From NCBI GenBank assembly GCA_007120675.1, contig SKNE01000220.1, positions 1 through 9,230 of the forward strand: a DNA stretch of 9,230 nt, given 5' to 3'. The DNA is from Bacteroidales bacterium (GTDB lineage Bacteria > Bacteroidota > Bacteroidia > Bacteroidales > UBA7960). The first letter of the stretch is position 1, and each line of letters opens with the position of its first letter. Made by a program: the position numbers and the translations under genes. Under the pieces are notes generated by a model, which was not told the DNA's origin, searched no databases, and was given only the letters and a program-made list of their open reading frames with translations. Shown one piece after another: positions 7,603 to 9,230 of this stretch.

Positions 7603-8358
7603 TCAAGCGTTTTTTGCTGCTGTCTCCGGTTCCGTCACTTTACCGAAGCGCCTTTCCCTGCGTTGGTAATCGATGATGGCCTGGTAGAAATGTTTCCTGC
7701 GAAAATCGGGCCAAAAAACAGGGGTGAAGTGAAGTTCAGTGTAGGCCATCTGCCACAGCAGGAAGTTACTGAGGCGCAATTCACCGCTGGTTCTTACCAG
7801 GAGGTCGGGATCGGGCATGCCGGCGGTTTCCAGGGCGCTGTTAAACACTGTTTCGTCGATATCATCGGGATTCAGGCTTCTTTCTGCGATTTTCCTGGCG
7901 ATTTTCCGGGCCGCGTGGGTGATTTCCCAGCGTGCGCTGTAGCTGAGAGCCACCGTCACGATCAGCTTGCTGTTGCCGGCGGTGAGCTCAAGGGCTTCTT
8001 CCAGCTTTTGCCTGCAGCGCAGGGGCAACGACTCGAGGTCACCTATGGCCTGGAGCCTGACGCCGTTCTCATTCAGCTCCGGCGTTTCGTTTGCAATGGC
8101 CTTCACCAGGAGGTCCATCAGCGTTTCAACCTCTTTGTGGGGCCGGCACCAGTTTTCGGTGGAGAAAGCAAAAAATGTCAGGTACTTCACGCCAATTTCT
8201 GCAGCCGCCTTCACCGTATCCCGGACCGCTTCGATCCCGTTTTCGTGTCCGAAGATCCGCTCCTGCCCGCGCTGTTCTGCCCACCTGCCATTCCCGTCCA
8301 TTATCAGCGCCACGTGCAGCGGCAGCTTATCCTTGGCGATATGTTGCTTTAAATCCAT
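7603..8358 (-). CDS. uppS: Isoprenyl transferase (undecaprenyl diphosphate synthase)
   Basis: A 251-residue cis-prenyltransferase that adds isopentenyl diphosphate units to farnesyl diphosphate to make undecaprenyl diphosphate, the lipid carrier for peptidoglycan and surface glycans. It is cytoplasmic and membrane-associated. All signature motifs are present: HVALIMDGNGRWAEQRG (15-31) with the catalytic Asp at 21, FGHENG with His38, FFAFSTENWCRP (62-73), ALSYSARWEI (137-146) and DLLVRTSGELRLSNFLLWQ (185-203). The residues equivalent to E. coli D26, H43, N74, R77, R194, E198, R200 and E213 are all conserved at a constant offset of five. The length is normal for the family. The start is an ATG, 97 bases after the DUF6089 gene in an A/T-rich gap. 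Its TGA stop is followed 14 bases later by the bamA ATG. This uppS-bamA pairing is common in bacteria and links lipid-carrier synthesis with outer-membrane assembly. Confidence 0.98.
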   Translation of the reverse strand: MDLKQHIAKDKLPLHVALIMDGNGRWAEQRGQERIFGHENGIEAVRDTVKAAAEIGVKYLTFFAFSTENWCRPHKEVETLMDLLVKAIANETPELNENGVRLQAIGDLESLPLRCRQKLEEALELTAGNSKLIVTVALSYSARWEITHAARKIARKIAERSLNPDDIDETVFNSALETAGMPDPDLLVRTSGELRLSNFLLWQMAYTELHFTPVFWPDFRRKHFYQAIIDYQRRERRFGKVTEPETAAKNA

Positions 8359-8455
8359 TAAAAGTCAATATATTATAAGCGCAAAAAGCGGCACAAATTT
8401 CATAAATTGTTTCGACAAATAAAAGAAAAATGCGTAAAGTTTATAAAATTTTAAG

Positions 8456-9112
8456 CTAATAGGGGCACACGGCGCGGCTTCTGTCCTTGAAACGGATGGT
8501 CAGGGTCAGGCCTGCAAATGAATACCAGTCATTTTTTTTGGGGTTTCCTTCCTCAGGGAAGATTCCGTCCAGCTGGTTCGTGGTGGTGGAACGCATTCCG
8601 GCTTCCAGTCCACCGGTAATTGCACTGGAAATGTGTTGTTTGATGCCAACACCCAAGAGGTAGGAGAGCCGGCGCAGTTTGATTTCATCCTTTGAGGGGT
8701 GTGCGAAAACAAAGCCCCCGGTTCCGCCGAACAGGTAGGGAGTGAAGAAGCTGTCGCGATCACCCGCGGTGTATGCCAGGAAGTTGACTTCTGCCTGGGC
8801 CGATAATTCGGTAACGGATGATTCGAACTGGCTTAGCGATAAAGGGTACGGGCTGTCTTCCGCTGTGCCGCTGATTTGACCGTGTAGCAGGTTCAGGCGG
8901 AAAGCGATGTGGGGGGACAGGTTAAATCGAAAAAACCCTCCGGCAGAGAGTCCCGGGTTGCGCCTCAGGTCCGCGGGTTTGTCGTAGGGGTTGAAATCAC
9001 CAATATAGGTGGATCCCCCGGCAAATAGTCCGGCTTCATAGGTCTGTGCTGCCAGTCTTTGGGAGCTGAGCAGTACAAACATCAACATGGCGAGGGTGAG
9101 CAGTTGTTTCAT
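8456..9112 (-). CDS. DUF6089 family outer-membrane beta-barrel protein
   Basis: A 218-residue protein of a Bacteroidota-specific family usually found between nadK and uppS. Residues 1-23 are a signal peptide (MKQLLTLAM...LAAQ). The mature start YEAGLFAGGSTYIGDFNPY is the family hallmark, followed by alternating hydrophobic/polar strands (GGFFRFNLSPHIAFRLNLLHG, LGVGIKQHISSAITGGLEAG, DWYSFAGLTLTIRF) typical of an eight-strand barrel, and it ends with a short tail RAVCPY carrying a cysteine. It is probably an outer-membrane barrel; its substrate or partner is unknown. The ATG at 9112 gives a clean signal peptide. An in-frame TTG at 9130 would add six residues and is less likely. It begins 48 bases after the nadK stop, so it is probably in the same operon. 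Confidence 0.88.
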   Translation of the reverse strand: MKQLLTLAMLMFVLLSSQRLAAQTYEAGLFAGGSTYIGDFNPYDKPADLRRNPGLSAGGFFRFNLSPHIAFRLNLLHGQISGTAEDSPYPLSLSQFESSVTELSAQAEVNFLAYTAGDRDSFFTPYLFGGTGGFVFAHPSKDEIKLRRLSYLLGVGIKQHISSAITGGLEAGMRSTTTNQLDGIFPEEGNPKKNDWYSFAGLTLTIRFKDRSRAVCPY

Positions 9113-9160
9113 GGATTTCAGATTCAACAATCATAACGAAGGAAGGCCCTGATTATTTTA

Positions 9161-9230
9161 TCAGTTTCTTTTGTCCAGTCCCCATGCCAGCTTGTTTCGA
9201 ATGGTTTTATAAAAGTCTTTTTGTCCCACA
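9161..9230 (-). CDS. nadK: NAD kinase, C-terminal 22 residues only (rest outside window)
   Basis: The minus-strand frame entering from the right edge encodes 22 residues ending KTIRNKLAWGLDKRN, then TGA at 9161-9163. This short tail strongly resembles the C-terminus of Bacteroidota NAD kinases (the KLMWGLDKRN-type ending), the enzymes that phosphorylate NAD to NADP. The position immediately before a DUF6089 gene and uppS also matches the usual nadK order in the phylum. Because no catalytic region is in the window, the call rests on the tail and the neighbourhood only. Confidence 0.75.
   Translation of the reverse strand, partial: VGQKDFYKTIRNKLAWGLDKRN

Noticed and set aside
8359..8455. A promoter for uppS in the A/T-rich gap, including a TATAAT word and several TTTG words on the minus strand
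   Set aside because: No TAnnTTTG with a TTTG at 19-21 bases was found; the nearest pair of TTTG words has the wrong spacing and TATAAT is not the usual element in this phylum.
9113..9160. A promoter in the nadK-DUF6089 gap (TATGATTG on the minus strand)
   Set aside because: It differs from the -7 consensus at one core base and lacks a -33 element; co-transcription with nadK explains the 48-base gap better.
1..9230. Mobile elements, CRISPR arrays, tRNA or rRNA genes, or a novel defence-like cluster
   Set aside because: All long frames with conserved motifs are housekeeping or envelope genes, the gaps are at most 230 bases, and no direct-repeat arrays, terminal inverted repeats or tRNA-like folds were seen by eye.

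Overview
This window looks like ordinary chromosomal housekeeping DNA from a member of the Bacteroidota. Four things point there: the gene order nadK - DUF6089 outer-membrane protein - uppS - bamA - ompH/skp on the minus strand; the DUF6089 family itself; promoters of the Bacteroidota type (TTTG ... TAnnTTTG) with no convincing Shine-Dalgarno sequences; and the style of the BamA and MutS proteins. By eye the G+C content is rather high for the phylum. The pyrophosphate-type phosphofructokinase would fit a fermentative or energy-thrifty lineage, but the genus cannot be named from this sequence.

Layout. (1) Positions 2-958, plus strand: the 3' part of a phosphofructokinase whose start lies outside the window. 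(2) 1065-1520, minus strand: a small secreted DUF4168-like acidic protein with a clear terminator downstream (995-1027) and a clear Bacteroidota promoter upstream (1569-1600). (3) 1751-4375, plus strand: complete mutS, divergent from the DUF4168 gene across a 230-bp region that also holds a -7-like box for mutS. (4) 4456-9230, minus strand: a cell-envelope cluster, read in transcription order as nadK (last 22 codons only), a DUF6089 outer-membrane barrel protein, uppS (undecaprenyl diphosphate synthase), bamA (outer-membrane protein assembly) and ompH/skp (periplasmic chaperone). mutS and ompH converge with an 80-bp gap.

How the genes fit together. UppS makes the lipid carrier for peptidoglycan and surface polysaccharide. 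BamA inserts beta-barrel proteins into the outer membrane. The Skp-like chaperone carries unfolded barrel proteins to BamA, and the DUF6089 protein is itself probably a small barrel and so a likely BamA client. MutS (mismatch repair) and phosphofructokinase (glycolysis) are functionally unrelated neighbours.

Coding density is high and no gene-free stretch exceeds 300 bases. I found no mobile element, CRISPR array, tRNA, rRNA or new defence-like system. The points worth a second look are modest: pyrophosphate-type active-site residues in the phosphofructokinase, a BamA C-terminus without the usual final aromatic residue, a single ompH followed by convergent mutS instead of the usual tandem ompH/murI end, and the promoter and terminator architecture around the DUF4168 gene.
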